DNA of 64,000 nt from Chrysemys picta bellii (taxonomy: Eukaryota > Chordata > Testudines > Emydidae). Under the pieces are notes generated by a model, which saw nothing but the letters and a program-made list of their open reading frames with translations, was not told the origin of the DNA and did not search any database. Each line of letters opens with the position of its first letter. Position 1 is the first letter of the stretch. Shown one piece after another: positions 36,501 through 48,254 of the stretch. The stretch is from contig NC_088792.1 of assembly GCF_011386835.1 (NCBI RefSeq), positions 66,155,287 to 66,219,286 on the forward strand, read 5' to 3'. The position numbers were made by a program, and so were the translations under genes.

Positions 36501-38880
36501 TAAGTATTAGTATTCAGGATCATAGAGATCACCCCTTCCCCCATTCATAATCTGCCTTTTCCCCCTTGTTGAAATGAGTTACATATACCAGTGATGTCAG
36601 ATATCATTCTGGTAGTGCATTATCCTAAGGGCAGATTAGGTTTGACATGCAAAGTTACACCAGTTCCACGTCTTCCTGGACAGCTATTTAAAAAAAAAAA
36701 ACACCCAAAAACATTTACTTGACACCACTCAAATGAGTGAAGTTACTCACATGCCAAAGTATACACATGATTGGGCCTGTAATTCTTATTTCAATCAGTA
36801 TTGCTAGTGTCAAGATATCACCTTTATTCTGACATTCAGAGCCATCATGCTTGACAACATTAGGTACATGGTTTTAGGCAAAGCCGTTAGAAATTCTACA
36901 TTTACTAGATGCAGATAACTGGTCAAGCCTACTTGGCAAATAGAAAACAAAATGAAAATATGTATGCATGTTTCATAAATTTATCTGCATGAATTTACCT
37001 TCTTTATAAATTCCACCATCATGATGACTTGTTTTAGGCCTAGACTAGAAAAAACTAACAAATATGAATTTCTTGAAATAGGGGGAGAAAAGAGGTCTAT
37101 TTGAAATAAACAAAAAAGTTAACATTCAATTTTCTTGGCAAGATTTGCTTGTATTGTTCATCAAATAAATGTACATTATGTCTTGTGCTGTTACTCAGCT
37201 GTGATCTTGTAATGTGTTCTCTGCATCCTGTCAGACATATGATCCTTTGTCCCATAATAGACCCAACTATCTCACAACCAGCTGAGCTGAGGGTCATTCC
37301 TGGGTCATGCTGGTTAAAGATGGCTGTCAATTCACTGCCTGATTCTCAAATGCACTTTAAATCACCTTCATCTTACTTATGCTGATGCTTTCCAGTGATC
37401 GGTATAGACGTAGCTACAACATCTATATGCAGTTCAGGGAAATGATTTGTAGAACTACTGAAAACTTATCCTCATATATGTTTGTGTAAAGTCCAATGCA
37501 GCCAGCATTAGTTTAAAATATAAATTGCTATACTATATAAAACAAGAGCTGTTTTAAATACTTTTCCCATAAAGTAAATAAACCATTATGGTTTTCATCT
37601 GTCTTGGAAATATAGAAAATTTTTAAAATTTTGCAACTATCCGTTCGAAGTGGAAAGGTAATTATTATTCACTCAAAAATATGCAGCAAAAAGAGTAATT
37701 GTATGCTAAGACATTTCAACTTGGGTAATGTATCACCTGGTGTTTTTATTGTGATAAATACCTCTTTCAGATCCATGGGCCTATACAACTTCTTAATGTT
37801 TGTCACACGTCTCTATGGTATAGAGGAAAGACAGGCCTTAATTGTAAATATGCACATGCTTTATTGCCAGTACAATGGCATGAACACATTTAACAGGATT
37901 GTCATTCCAGTTAATTACACTGATTTTGGCATGTACCTATCACATATAAAATTGATAGTGTCTTCAGACCTGTTAGGAGCATTACAATATATTGCATCTT
38001 TCTGTCTAAGGTTAAGAATATTAGGGAGGTGAAGACTAGCAGAAGACAAGAGTGGCTGCATACTGAGTGAACACTGTTTTTAAACGGTAAAATCTTCTTT
38101 TAACAAACACTTAGATCACTCAAAAACAAAGAATTTTCTGCATTTTTACTTTGTGCTCTCCAGCCCCACCCCCACCCCCAGGCAAAGACAACAATCTTCA
38201 TTAGGCAGACCAGTCATCAAAACAGTCTTGGACTTTTTAAAAATCCTGGCCTAGTTCACTACATGCAAACCTAGGCACCGAAGCAGATGGTAGCACTTAC
38301 TGGTGATGCTGACGAAGAGGAGAGGAGGAAGAAAATTGGGCATTCATTGGAAGAATTCTTTCTGACAAGGTAAACTACCAGCTTCTATGACTCCCCTGGA
38401 GCAAAAGTCTGAGTTTTTGACTTCTACAATGAATGATATGGGGGGAAATGAATGAGATGAAACAAATAGCAAGCCAGTGTTAAATGAAGTGAAATGCACA
38501 CTCTAGCCTTGTCCTAATGACTATAAATTCTCAGAACCAATCTCCAGTTAAAAACGATACCATTCTGGAAAGGCAGGTAGAAGTACTAGAAAATGAAGTA
38601 TCCTGCTCCCAATATGAATATTTTGGACATTCCAACAGGGAAGTGGAAGGAAGCATGCACATACATCTTCCCTGATTCATAACCACAACATACAATTCTT
38701 GTGTTGTTTTGTTCAGGGTTTAAGAAAAAAGCCTATAAACTTGTATCCAAAACAAAAAAATCCTCCATTTTCTATCAACCTCATCAAGTGACCCAGTTAT
38801 CTTTTAAGGAAAATCAACCTTTAGCCATGCAGGGTTATAGACAAACCACATGTGCATAAGACAATGTTTCAAGGGATTCA
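36501..38880. other. Intergenic DNA with no supported gene
   Basis: The 133-aa frame at 37631-38032 starts at a non-ATG codon and shows no recognisable domain. Nothing else is seen. Confidence 0.45.
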
Positions 38881-38884
38881 AGCT

Positions 38885-39600
38885 AACAATAGAATAGGAA
38901 AGCATTGTTACATTAAACTTGAGAAGGCTAGTAGGGTGCATCAAAAAGGGAATTATAAACAAGACTAAGGAAAATAAATTGTTGTAAAAGGCCCTAGTGA
39001 AGCCCCATTTGGAATACTATTTCCTGGTTTGAGCACTTTGCCTACCCAGCAATTTCAAATTCTATATAAGTTCCAGAGAAGGTATCCTAAATTGATCAAA
39101 AGCAATGAATAGTCTTAGCTATGATGATAGTCTGGAGAACTTAGCTGATAAGGGTTGGAGAAGAGGACACTATTGGTGAATCTTATTGCAGTGAACAAGT
39201 GCCTAAGGGTATGTCTACACTATCATTAAAAACCCACGACTAGCCTATGCCAGCTGACTCAGGTTCACAACGGGGCTGTTGAATTGCAGTGTAGACATTC
39301 AAGCTCAGGCTCTAGGACCCTGTAAGGTGTGAGGATCCCAGAGCTCATGCTGCATCTCAAGCCCAAACATCTACACTGCAATTATACATCCCCTTAGCCT
39401 GAGCGACATGAGCCCAAGTCAGCTGGCACGGGCCAGTTGTGGGTTTTTAATTGCCGTGTAGACATACCCTAAAAGATTATCTCAGAGTTGGCTGAGGATT
39501 TATTCATATTGAGTGGCAGCTGGAGAACATGTGGACATGCCAATATTTGTAAAAAATAAAAATGTAGGTTATATATAAGGAGAGCCTCTTTATTTCCTTT
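38885..39600 (+). mobile_element. Ancient CR1/L3-like LINE remnant
   Basis: Conceptual translation of 38900-39200 gives a decayed string with PHLEYY, a later REGILN segment and SYDDSLENLADKGW, resembling the C-terminal region of CR1/L3 reverse transcriptases (VRPHLEYC ... YEERLRELGL). Many stops. It is interrupted by the MITE at 39207-39469. Confidence 0.4.
39207..39469. mobile_element. Harbinger-type MITE with TAA target duplication
   Basis: GGGTATGTCTACACTA on the left mirrors TGCCGTGTAGACATACCC on the right. TAA occurs immediately outside both ends (39204-39206, 39470-39472), the expected 3-bp duplication. Inner inverted arms AAAACCCAC and GTGGGTTTTTAA extend the palindrome. Confidence 0.9.
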
Positions 39601-41873
39601 CCCCTAAGAAGGCAATCATAACATTTACTGTTCTTGGCCCTTGGAGATATGGGCAAAATTCACCTAGCTATGAGTCAAGAAAAGGTAATGTTTCCAACAG
39701 CAGAAGTATTTCAGAGTACCTAAAGGATTCAGTGACTAATTATGGTTATTCTTATTCATATGCCCAGTTAAATTGATCTTCCTATTTGAAGTCTAAATAG
39801 AATTTCCGCAGGTCATATTACCGGGCTCCTTGGGGAGGTTGGGGGAGGGTGCCTTCCTTTGGACACTGAGCAGCCCTTGGGATCAAATGGGTGTTCCTCA
39901 AGACATGGCCATTGGTAGACCTCTCTCCTTTCTCCCTTTTTCTGTCTGCGCTCAGGTTGTCTCTGTCCCTTAAGTAAATAACTGTGCACCAACTTCTGTA
40001 GTCCTTTCTCTGGCAGTTTTCTCACTAAAATCAATGGGTCTTCTGACTGAATAGGATTGCCGGGATTTGACCCTTAGCGATTAAAGGACGTTTTTCTTTG
40101 AAAGTTACTGGAGAACTTTATATCAAATATTAGAAAGTATGGGGAGCCTGGGCGAAAATGTACTTTTGACCATGATAATAATAATCTTCTTACTTACAAA
40201 CTCCTTGTTATGATAATTGTACAATAAAGTCTGGATTACTTAATGTGCTTATAATCACAGTTTACTTTTATTCATTTTGCTTGTGCCATCTGGTCTAATT
40301 TTTGGAGGGTTGATATTTATCGCTCACCCTGGAGAATACATAGAAACAAAAATAGATGTATATTTTAAAGTCTGTAGAGGGCAGAGTTTGAGTCTGTTGG
40401 TTTTGGCATTGCTCCTTCAAAGGGGATAGTGGAAAGTGCAAAAAAGGGCCTGCCTTAAGTATTAAAAAGAAGAACATATATATGACATTCTCATAATCAT
40501 AAAAAGAATTGATGCATACTCTGCACACTTAACTTGGAAGTTTCATACATTTTACCATTTAAGGTGATCTTCAAAGGTGTTTAAATTGCAGGGGAGTCCT
40601 TGATCACTTTATTTAGTTCTGTAAAGTGATAGCATATGAATTAACAGCATCCTTATCTTATTGGCATGAAATATATAACATGAATATACTCAAACACAAT
40701 ATACAGTATGTCTCCGATCTCCCATTCATCTATTGATGATTTTTCAGTCTATCTGAGGAGACAAGGACTTAACGAAATAAGAGAATACAGGTGAAAATTG
40801 GGGGAAGCTTTCACCCATTCTGACTTGCAAAGCCCACAAAGAAGCACTGATTACATCCACAAGCACATGCAAACATTTTTTTATACCTAGATAGAATGGG
40901 CTTTAGGCCTGATCCTGCTCCCACTGAAGTCCCTGGCAGATATGCAGATATCCTCAAGGCAAAAAAAATCTAGGAACAGGCTGGAAGGTTTGGACATACT
41001 TGTGTATTCATTGAAATGTTTACTATACATGCTGCAAACCAGAATATTGACAAGAAAGCAAAACAGCATCTGCTTTTGCACTGATTGGTTCAAGCCAGCT
41101 TTCCACAGCTTCATTAACAACTTTTTTTTTAACTGAAAATTGACATTTAAAATATTGTTCAAAGCTTTTCATTTTATCATTCATCAGATTGAACCAAAAC
41201 ATTCTATTATGCACTTTAGCCAAAGATCACTTTGTCTTTCAGTTAGGACTCATCTTTTAATACAACAGCAGGGGACTATAGAGTCAGTGCTTAAAATCAA
41301 TATAACTATAAATTATATGTAAAAGGAAACATTGGCCTGAAACAGCAGATTTATTAGCAAAGTAGGTAACTTCATATTGCTAGAGTACATTAGTTTTATA
41401 AAGTAAGAGAGAAAGAGACAGAAAGAGAGATCAATTATATTGTGGGTTCACTGTTGCTTTTAATGCTGCATTTATAGTAACTCCTTCTCACCTATTATTT
41501 TAACTTCTTGTAAAATGTCACTCCTGAGCCCAGGCCTGTAGATCTTTCTCATACAAAACTCCTGCTGACTGCAATGAGTAAGGACTGCAAGATGGGGTCC
41601 CTATTATAGATTATATTTATAACCTGGTTAAGATTGGTTATTATGGGGCCTACTCCTACTGCTGTTGCAGTGAAAGGGATCATATACTAAGACTACAGTT
41701 ACGATTCTTTTTAAAGGCAAGTTTTTCATATTCACTTTCATATTCACTATTCGTACCTTGTTTGGGAAAATTATCCTCTCTGATATTCGGTGTGTACTTT
41801 GATTGCATATTCTGTACATAATTTGCTGGCAGAACTACCAGTTGATATCCCATGAAGATGGTGCAATAGCTAA
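39601..41873. other. Intergenic DNA with no supported gene
   Basis: AT-rich; a short fold-back piece near 40907-40935 (GGCCTGATCCTGCTCCCACT), a GA-rich stretch at 41405-41432, and a related fold-back piece near 41525-41600. No exon-like sequence. Confidence 0.45.
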
Positions 41874-41983
41874 GACCGTGTCTACACTAGGCGGCATAAT
41901 GTGGCTACACAAGCGATTTTAGAGCATCACAGCTGTATTGGTGCAGCTGTGCTGCTGTAAGCTTGTAAGTGTAGACATGACCC
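41874..41983. mobile_element. Short Harbinger-type MITE
   Basis: GACCGTGTCTACACTAG on the left and AAGTGTAGACATGACCC on the right are inverted. Only 110 bp, preceded by TAA. Confidence 0.65.
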
Positions 41984-42056
41984 GCAAGACTCCCATTGAT
42001 TTCATTGGGACATGTACATACTTGTTTGGTATGTATATGCCTGTATGTGCACATTT

Positions 42057-42131
42057 AGGGCTTGGCCCAAAGCCCATTGAAATCAATGGGAAGTCTTTCC
42101 ATAGACTTCAATTGGCTTTGGATCAAGCCTT
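42057..42131. repeat. Fold-back (palindromic) interspersed repeat
   Basis: AGGGCTTGGCCCAAAGCCCA pairs with TTGGCTTTGGATCAAGCCT, and inner arms CATTGAAATCAATGGG and AGACTTCAATTGG continue the hairpin around AAGTCTTTCC. Confidence 0.75.
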
Positions 42132-42153
42132 TACATGGTTTATGAGTCTTTAA

Positions 42154-42217
42154 GGACCTAATCCTGCTCCCATTGGCATCTTGCTACTGACTTCAGTGGA
42201 AGCAGGATTGAATCCTA
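42154..42217. repeat. Fold-back interspersed repeat
   Basis: GACCTAATCCTGCTCCCATT pairs with AGTGGAAGCAGGATTGAATC; variant of the same hairpin family. Confidence 0.6.
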
Positions 42218-42654
42218 AATGTCTACAAAATATGGATATACTAATAAATGTATGGTCATTCTCAAAATACTCCTGTGTAGTCAAAGAGAAGTGATTCCGT
42301 TATAGATTACAAAAGACTTTAAAAAAAGGGCTTATATATATATAAAGTGTTTTGTATATTTTGGTATCTAACTGTCATATAATTTCTAGGTAAATATAGG
42401 ACTCAGTAGAAGGCACAGTACAATAGCATTGTTTGTATATACCTTCCTTCATGAATAGTATCACAAGATGCTTTACAGAGAGAGTCAAGTTAATGGCAAG
42501 AGAAAGGTTTAAAGATGTGATGTAAAGGAAGGAATTTGCCCTTAGTCATAGGTTATTATTCCTACTAGTGTAGTTCTCTGCAGTCCTGTAGTCCATAGGT
42601 AGGCCAACTCCCACTGGCAATGGGAAGCTGGCCAATTTTGCAACCATAGGCTCA

Positions 42655-42853
42655 TATCTGAGTGTGATCTACAGTGGTTGTGGGCACAATACAAAGATGT
42701 AATTGCATCTAAACCTTTTGATCTGCAAGCTAAATTGATATTAGCAAGATTTAAATCAATTTAAATGAATCTACATGAAGGGACTGAACTTGTTAAGATT
42801 TAAAACCAATTTTAGTTAAAGGGGTGCAACTTTCTAGTATAGACAAGGTCTTA
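42655..42853. mobile_element. Diverged Harbinger-type MITE remnant
   Basis: Only the right end (CTAGTATAGACAAGGTC) is recognisable. The body has inverted TTTAAATC-rich arms. Confidence 0.4.
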
Positions 42854-44413
42854 GGTATTGTATTATTCATCCCACTGCAGATCTATGTATAGAGACTCCC
42901 TGCCCCTTTCTGTGTTGATCTGCATTTCCAGGATTGTTGCGTGCCCTTACAGCACTGACTGAAATAAAAAAAAATTACACACACACACACAAAATATATA
43001 CAGCTAATAAATTACAAAACTACATGTATTGCCCCCAGGGTGCCTCATTTACCTGCAACAACCACTTTTGTATCTGAGCACATTGTTCAGGCTAATGTTG
43101 CATTGCTTGAAGTGATGTTTTATGACATGCATCTCAGACAGGATCACCTTTTGGGTTCTAGTTACAATTAGTTTTTACCCCATTTCTAGGACCAGAATGG
43201 GGAACTCAACACTGCCTTAACCTGTGTATTTTATTTTACAATGGATCTGTTCCCAGATACATGGGTGAACCTTGGGTTTTCTGACATTCCAGGTCAAATC
43301 TGCTGGGATTTGTTCTCAAGATGGACCATTGTCAGGATGGACTAATAGGGCTGAAGAGAATCATTTCCCACCATTTTTGCATGTGCCCAAAAGAGTATTT
43401 TACAACTGCTGAGAAACTAATCCTGGATTAGGACTGGATTTTATTCCTATTAAAAATAAATAACCCCGATGAAAGGGTGCCATTGTAGGAAAAGCTTTGG
43501 CTCATTCATATTTCTGACTTGCAGTGAAAGCCAGGTAAGAATTCCCTCCTCAGTCTTATAAATTATCCCCTTCCTGGAGCCACAACCAGATTCCTTTTAA
43601 TCAGAAAATCTTTTGAGCCAAGCACCTGGTTAATTCTCTGAGAATCTTTCCTGATGTATTCTATTTATTTAACATGATTTTTCCAAAAGTATTTTTTCAG
43701 AATTTACATAAACCTAGTTTGCAGCTTGATGCCTGTGGGTGTCCAGAAGGAAGTAACCCCCACCCTCCATCCTTTGCCCCAGTTAAAGAAGAACCTGGTT
43801 TTCTTGTATTTTCTCTGCTCTTTATTTCATGTCACCAGAGCTGACTGACTGTTGAAGATGAGAGAAGATGTTCAGTCCAAAGAGGGAAGCTTCTTTCTTT
43901 GGTCTTAGCTGGAAGAGGAATGATGAAAAACATATGGGCTATGAAAAAGTCCAGTCCAATTTTCTGTTTACTAAGCTCGCTGTAAATGTCAACATCTGTC
44001 ACCAAGTAACCCCAAAAGGTCCGCCCCTTTGCAGGACCCTGATGGCATGTCCAATCCCTCTTCTCCAGTGTATATTGTTGACTTCAGCAGCGTTGACAGA
44101 GAGAAAAGGAGGGTTATCCGGTTTGGGGTGATGGGTTTATTAATAGACAAAGGAGATCAGAAGTGATCGCTTTGGATACTCCATTAATCTGCCTTGGCTT
44201 TGTAGCTACCATTTGGGGGAAAGCAGATTTTCTGGGTGAATAGCAATCATGCACCAATCATGAAGCCACCAATGGATGCTGATGTGAACCCTGTTTCCCC
44301 CATCCCCCATATGGCCCTAATCACCATAGTATCTGAGCAGTATCATCCATAAAGTATGGCTTGTCCTTAATTCTATCCCCTCTTGAGCTTCGATCATTAA
44401 ACTTCAGATACAA
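42854..44413. other. Intergenic DNA, nothing recognised
   Basis: A short (CA)n near 42977-42990. No supported gene. Confidence 0.4.
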
Positions 44414-44487
44414 GGGCCTGATCCTGCTCACACCGAAGTTCATAGCGAAACTCCCATGATTAATGTAAATAGCAGAATCGGACCCTT
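44414..44487. repeat. Fold-back interspersed repeat
   Basis: GGGCCTGATCCTGCTCACAC mirrors AGCAGAATCGGACCC around a CGAAACTCCCATG centre. Confidence 0.6.
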
Positions 44488-45080
44488 AGCTTCCGCTCGC
44501 TCTTGATTACGGACCTGCATTTTAAAATAAGTCCCCTACCTTTCCCCCTCCCCCATTTAATGAATTGGCACAGAGCCTTAGGGAAAACAGCTGCTTAGAA
44601 AGGACCTCTAAATGCCATCACACAGTGGCCTATAAAGATATAAAGACAAAACCGGGACTACAATACACTTAACCTCTCAGCATTAGAAGGTGGGTCTTTA
44701 TAGCCCATTTCGGCTTCGGCTCTGAAGACTAAAATGATGAACCACTTAGGAGATGCTTCCTCATTCGTTTTGTTTTTAAATGGTCGCTACGGGGATTGTG
44801 TGGTTGAGCCCTTTCCTCCACCACTGTGGGCCAACGCCTGGAGTCTTCACTCCGGCAGAAATCCCATTGGCTCCCTGAGTCGGGGCAGCAGGATTCGGCC
44901 CTATGAAATCAATGCAAACGTGTGTCTGCAGTAGGAGTCTACTCTAGGAGTGACTATAAAGCTAGACTGTCAAAGGTTTCCTACAGGCAAGAACTACCTT
45001 CAGGCAATGATTGAGCAGCTCACTGAAGAGGGGTCTGTGTTTTCTCAAGAGTTTGCGTAGTAACAGCTGGATTCCGATAG

Positions 45081-45150
45081 CTCCGAATCTGCTCCCACTG
45101 AATGTAATCGAAAATTTCCATTAGCTTTAACGGGCGCAGGATCGGGCCCT
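45081..45150. repeat. Fold-back interspersed repeat
   Basis: CTCCGAATCTGCTCCCACTG mirrors AACGGGCGCAGGATCGGGCC. The last interspersed repeat I can recognise before the Hox genes. Confidence 0.55.
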
Positions 45151-47044
45151 TGCTGCATACCCGCTCCAGTCATGTTTTACTGTGGCGCCACCCTGCATAT
45201 CTTGCTCGGCTGCTGCCCGTTTTCACTTTTTTTCCGTGCAGAATCCTTGTAGAATCAGTCTAATATCGGCCGGGTAATATTTACATTAAACAATGGGCAC
45301 CATAAACCAAGCTGAAAGTTTACATAGGTATGCAATGGTTTACAACCATTCTAGGTTTGTGAGGTTTTATTAAACTTAGATCGGGGGAAAAAGGCACTGT
45401 AGGCAAATAAACTTGAAAGAAAAACAGATTAGTGTATGGTCTTAAAAACTTTTCGCTACCTTCATAGTTTTTAATGTTTGTAAAGGCGTGTTCCTGGTTG
45501 GAATTCTCACAACAAAAATAACACGAGGGGTACATAAAAGAGTAACTTGTAATAAAACAATTAAAGATATGATTAAACATAGATTTAAAACATGCCTGAG
45601 TCTGAATAATATTTTAAAATAAAAACAGATATTATATGAATAGTTGGAACTCAAATGCTACACTACATTTATTGATTTATACATATTTAAACACATTTAT
45701 ACACATTTAAACATTACACTTTAAAAACACGCCTTAACATAGTACTTTAAAATAACCTTTTCTGAAACATCTCGGGTTAACACGCCATCCGGTCCCAGTT
45801 AAAGTAAAAGGTGAAAATCTCATTGACTACAATGGCTGCAGCCCAGCGCCTTAAATCATTAAGACCGCTAATTATTACTGTGATTACAAAACGAAATTTC
45901 GTTATACATGTCATTTTGTGTGATCAAAATTGAAGCCAGCTTACGTTCCAACGACCGTTTTAAAATATGCTCACAAAGTAGTCCTTCAAAGCAGTTTTTT
46001 GTTACTTTTATTCATTTTTTAAAACCCCAATGATTAAGTTCTGCTTTTTGTTCGTGCAGGTTATTCAGAGTAAACGGCCTAGGAAGTGGAAGCCCAGGAT
46101 ATGTTTTAGTTTAAGACAGATATGTGAAGAAAAGCTTAGCTAGTTAAACTACTGACAACACAGATTGCTAAGGAAGCCCGAATAGTAAAGAAGGCGAGGG
46201 ACGTTTTAAGACATATGTCTCGAGTTCTGATAACATAATGTGTTCAGATCTCCACCCAGAATCGTGGTACAACTGTTGCAAGAATTATGCTACATGGTGC
46301 TATATTTTTCTAGCACCCAAAGTTCCCGTTGGACCACACTGCCTATCATATGCATGCAAAGCCATACGGATTTCCTTCGTGTCGTTTGTTTGCCATCTGT
46401 CCGGGATGCTGTTTTTCTTGAACTTTGGCTAGGTAGTTTTATACAGAGTATTAATTTCATATTTTAAACTGAACTCCTGCGAAAGAAATGGTATGTCCAT
46501 GGATCTTGATTTTATTATGGTAAAGGTTGATTGCCAGCTGAACTCTTCTAATAATCAATAATCCTGATTACCTTTCCAAAATTGAGATATGCACTTGCAA
46601 GGAAATCCAAAAGGGATCAAAGATAGTTTGTAAAATAATAATTGAAACACTAGGTATGTGTAGTAAATGCTTCAAATGTGTCACTAACCTATAAAAATAG
46701 CGCAGATCCTTTATTCGGGCCAAATTCTGTTCATATGACTCATGCCCGTAATCCCTTTAAAATTATGTGGCAAATAGGACTACTCATGTGATCAAAATAA
46801 ACCGGTTTTGCCCCGAAATTCTTAAGCACAAAGAGGCACATCGATTTGATTTGATTTTGGCTCGTTATTTTTAGTTTATTTTATTGCAAAGCTCTCTTGA
46901 CTGTAACAGGCGTTCTCCGCTTGAAAGAAGAGTAACTCGCTATGGCCCGAAATATTTTATGGCACATATGCCATGAAAGAGGAATCTAAACAGTGAAAAC
47001 TAGCCAAGTAACATGCCGGGAAAGATATAGAACGTGTGCTTTCC
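45151..47044. other. Non-coding flank 3' of HOXA1
   Basis: AT-rich DNA without transposons that I can recognise and without supported genes. Some of it is likely conserved regulatory DNA, but I cannot show this without an alignment. Confidence 0.4.
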
Positions 47045-47045
47045 A

Positions 47046-47089
<44 letters not shown>

Positions 47090-47091
47090 AA
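47045..47091. repeat. (AAAG)n microsatellite
   Basis: About 11 copies of AAAG. Confidence 0.95.
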
Positions 47092-47294
47092 TGCTTAATG
47101 TTAATGTTATAATACATTATATTATTATTTATTCAATTATTATACATTTAATTATTTCTGTATTCGCTCCATTTATTTATCAGTTTATTTAGGCCATGTC
47201 TAGCCAATTTCTAAGTTAATACAATAGAGCTATTTTCGAAAAAATATGAATACTTTTTTTTATAAAACCCAAATCATGAAATTCTCTGATTAAC

Positions 47295-47295
<1 letters not shown>

Positions 47296-47373
<78 letters not shown>
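47296..47373. repeat. (CTAT)n microsatellite
   Basis: About 19 uninterrupted CTAT units; length likely polymorphic. Confidence 0.97.
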
Positions 47374-47626
47374 CCCCGCTGCCATAGTGTTAGCTCCTGA
47401 ATAAGTGTTACTTACGCTGTGCATCTGTTTCGTAATATAAATATATTATTTATAAGACGTATATCTCAAACGAAATCAACATGTCAATTTCCCGAGTTTA
47501 TGAGCGATAATTCCTGAGAACCAATATGCTCATGGAAACGCTCTCAAGACTACATCCAAAACGTGAGCTGCCATTAGAAAAGGGCTAATAAATTCCTATT
47601 AAGTATGCATTTATGCAGTGATTACG

Positions 47627-47639
47627 TGAACTTTGACCT
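47627..47639 (-). promoter_or_regulatory. DR1-type nuclear receptor site (candidate)
   Basis: The minus strand reads AGGTCAAAGTTCA, two half-sites spaced by one base. DR1 elements bind RXR, COUP-TF or HNF4 dimers. It lies 0.6 kb from the HOXA1 RARE. A single motif match, so function is inferred. Confidence 0.4.
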
Positions 47640-48237
47640 CTAAAGAGTTGCTGCAATTAGCCGCAACGTCCACCACTTTCCTCCTGGATCTATGTTTTTT
47701 TAACTCTTTTTTTGGTAAATGGTGGACCAGAAGAGTATAAAAACACACCGTTTAGACAAATTAATGTGTAAATTAATTCTGAAAATTCCTCCTGCACGCT
47801 TCCCTATAGATAGCTCTAGATAGATATTAAGATCCTGGTTCTATTATGGAAACACAAATGTTCTCCCATTCAATCTTGTGCAGTGCTTTCCCTGAAAGGT
47901 AGTCTCTGAAAGACTTTTTTTAAATTGATTCTATCTTTTAAAGGGTTTATTTTAAGAATCTATGCCAATCTATTTTAATAGCTATTCGTGGTTTTACCAA
48001 ACAGTACGGATAATTGACGGAGAGAGCTAAACAGAAGGGGGGAGGGAAGCAAAGTCTCAGCAAAAGAGAATAAAATGTTTTAAGTTTTTAGAAAACATCG
48101 CTTAGCAAAAGGAATAATCGGAAATTTGCCGCTGTCGTAGAGAGAGGCTGCATCTGTAATTGTTGCCTTTACCAGAGCACTGAGATAAACCACTGGGACT
48201 CATTCTAAAGTGACCCATCACTGAATTCATTTCTGCT

Positions 48238-48254
48238 TGAACTTTCGGTGAACC
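48238..48254 (-). promoter_or_regulatory. DR5 retinoic acid response element of HOXA1
   Basis: The minus strand reads GGTTCACCGAAAGTTCA: half-sites GGTTCA and AGTTCA separated by exactly five bases. To my knowledge this is identical to the 3' RARE known from mouse and human HOXA1, which binds RAR/RXR and is needed for early retinoid-driven HOXA1 expression in the hindbrain. Here it lies 3.0 kb past the HOXA1 stop codon, in the same orientation as the gene. Confidence 0.93.

Noticed and set aside
37631..38032. 133-aa plus-strand open frame
   Set aside because: The first codon is not ATG, there is no recognisable domain or splice context, and it sits in AT-rich intergenic DNA.
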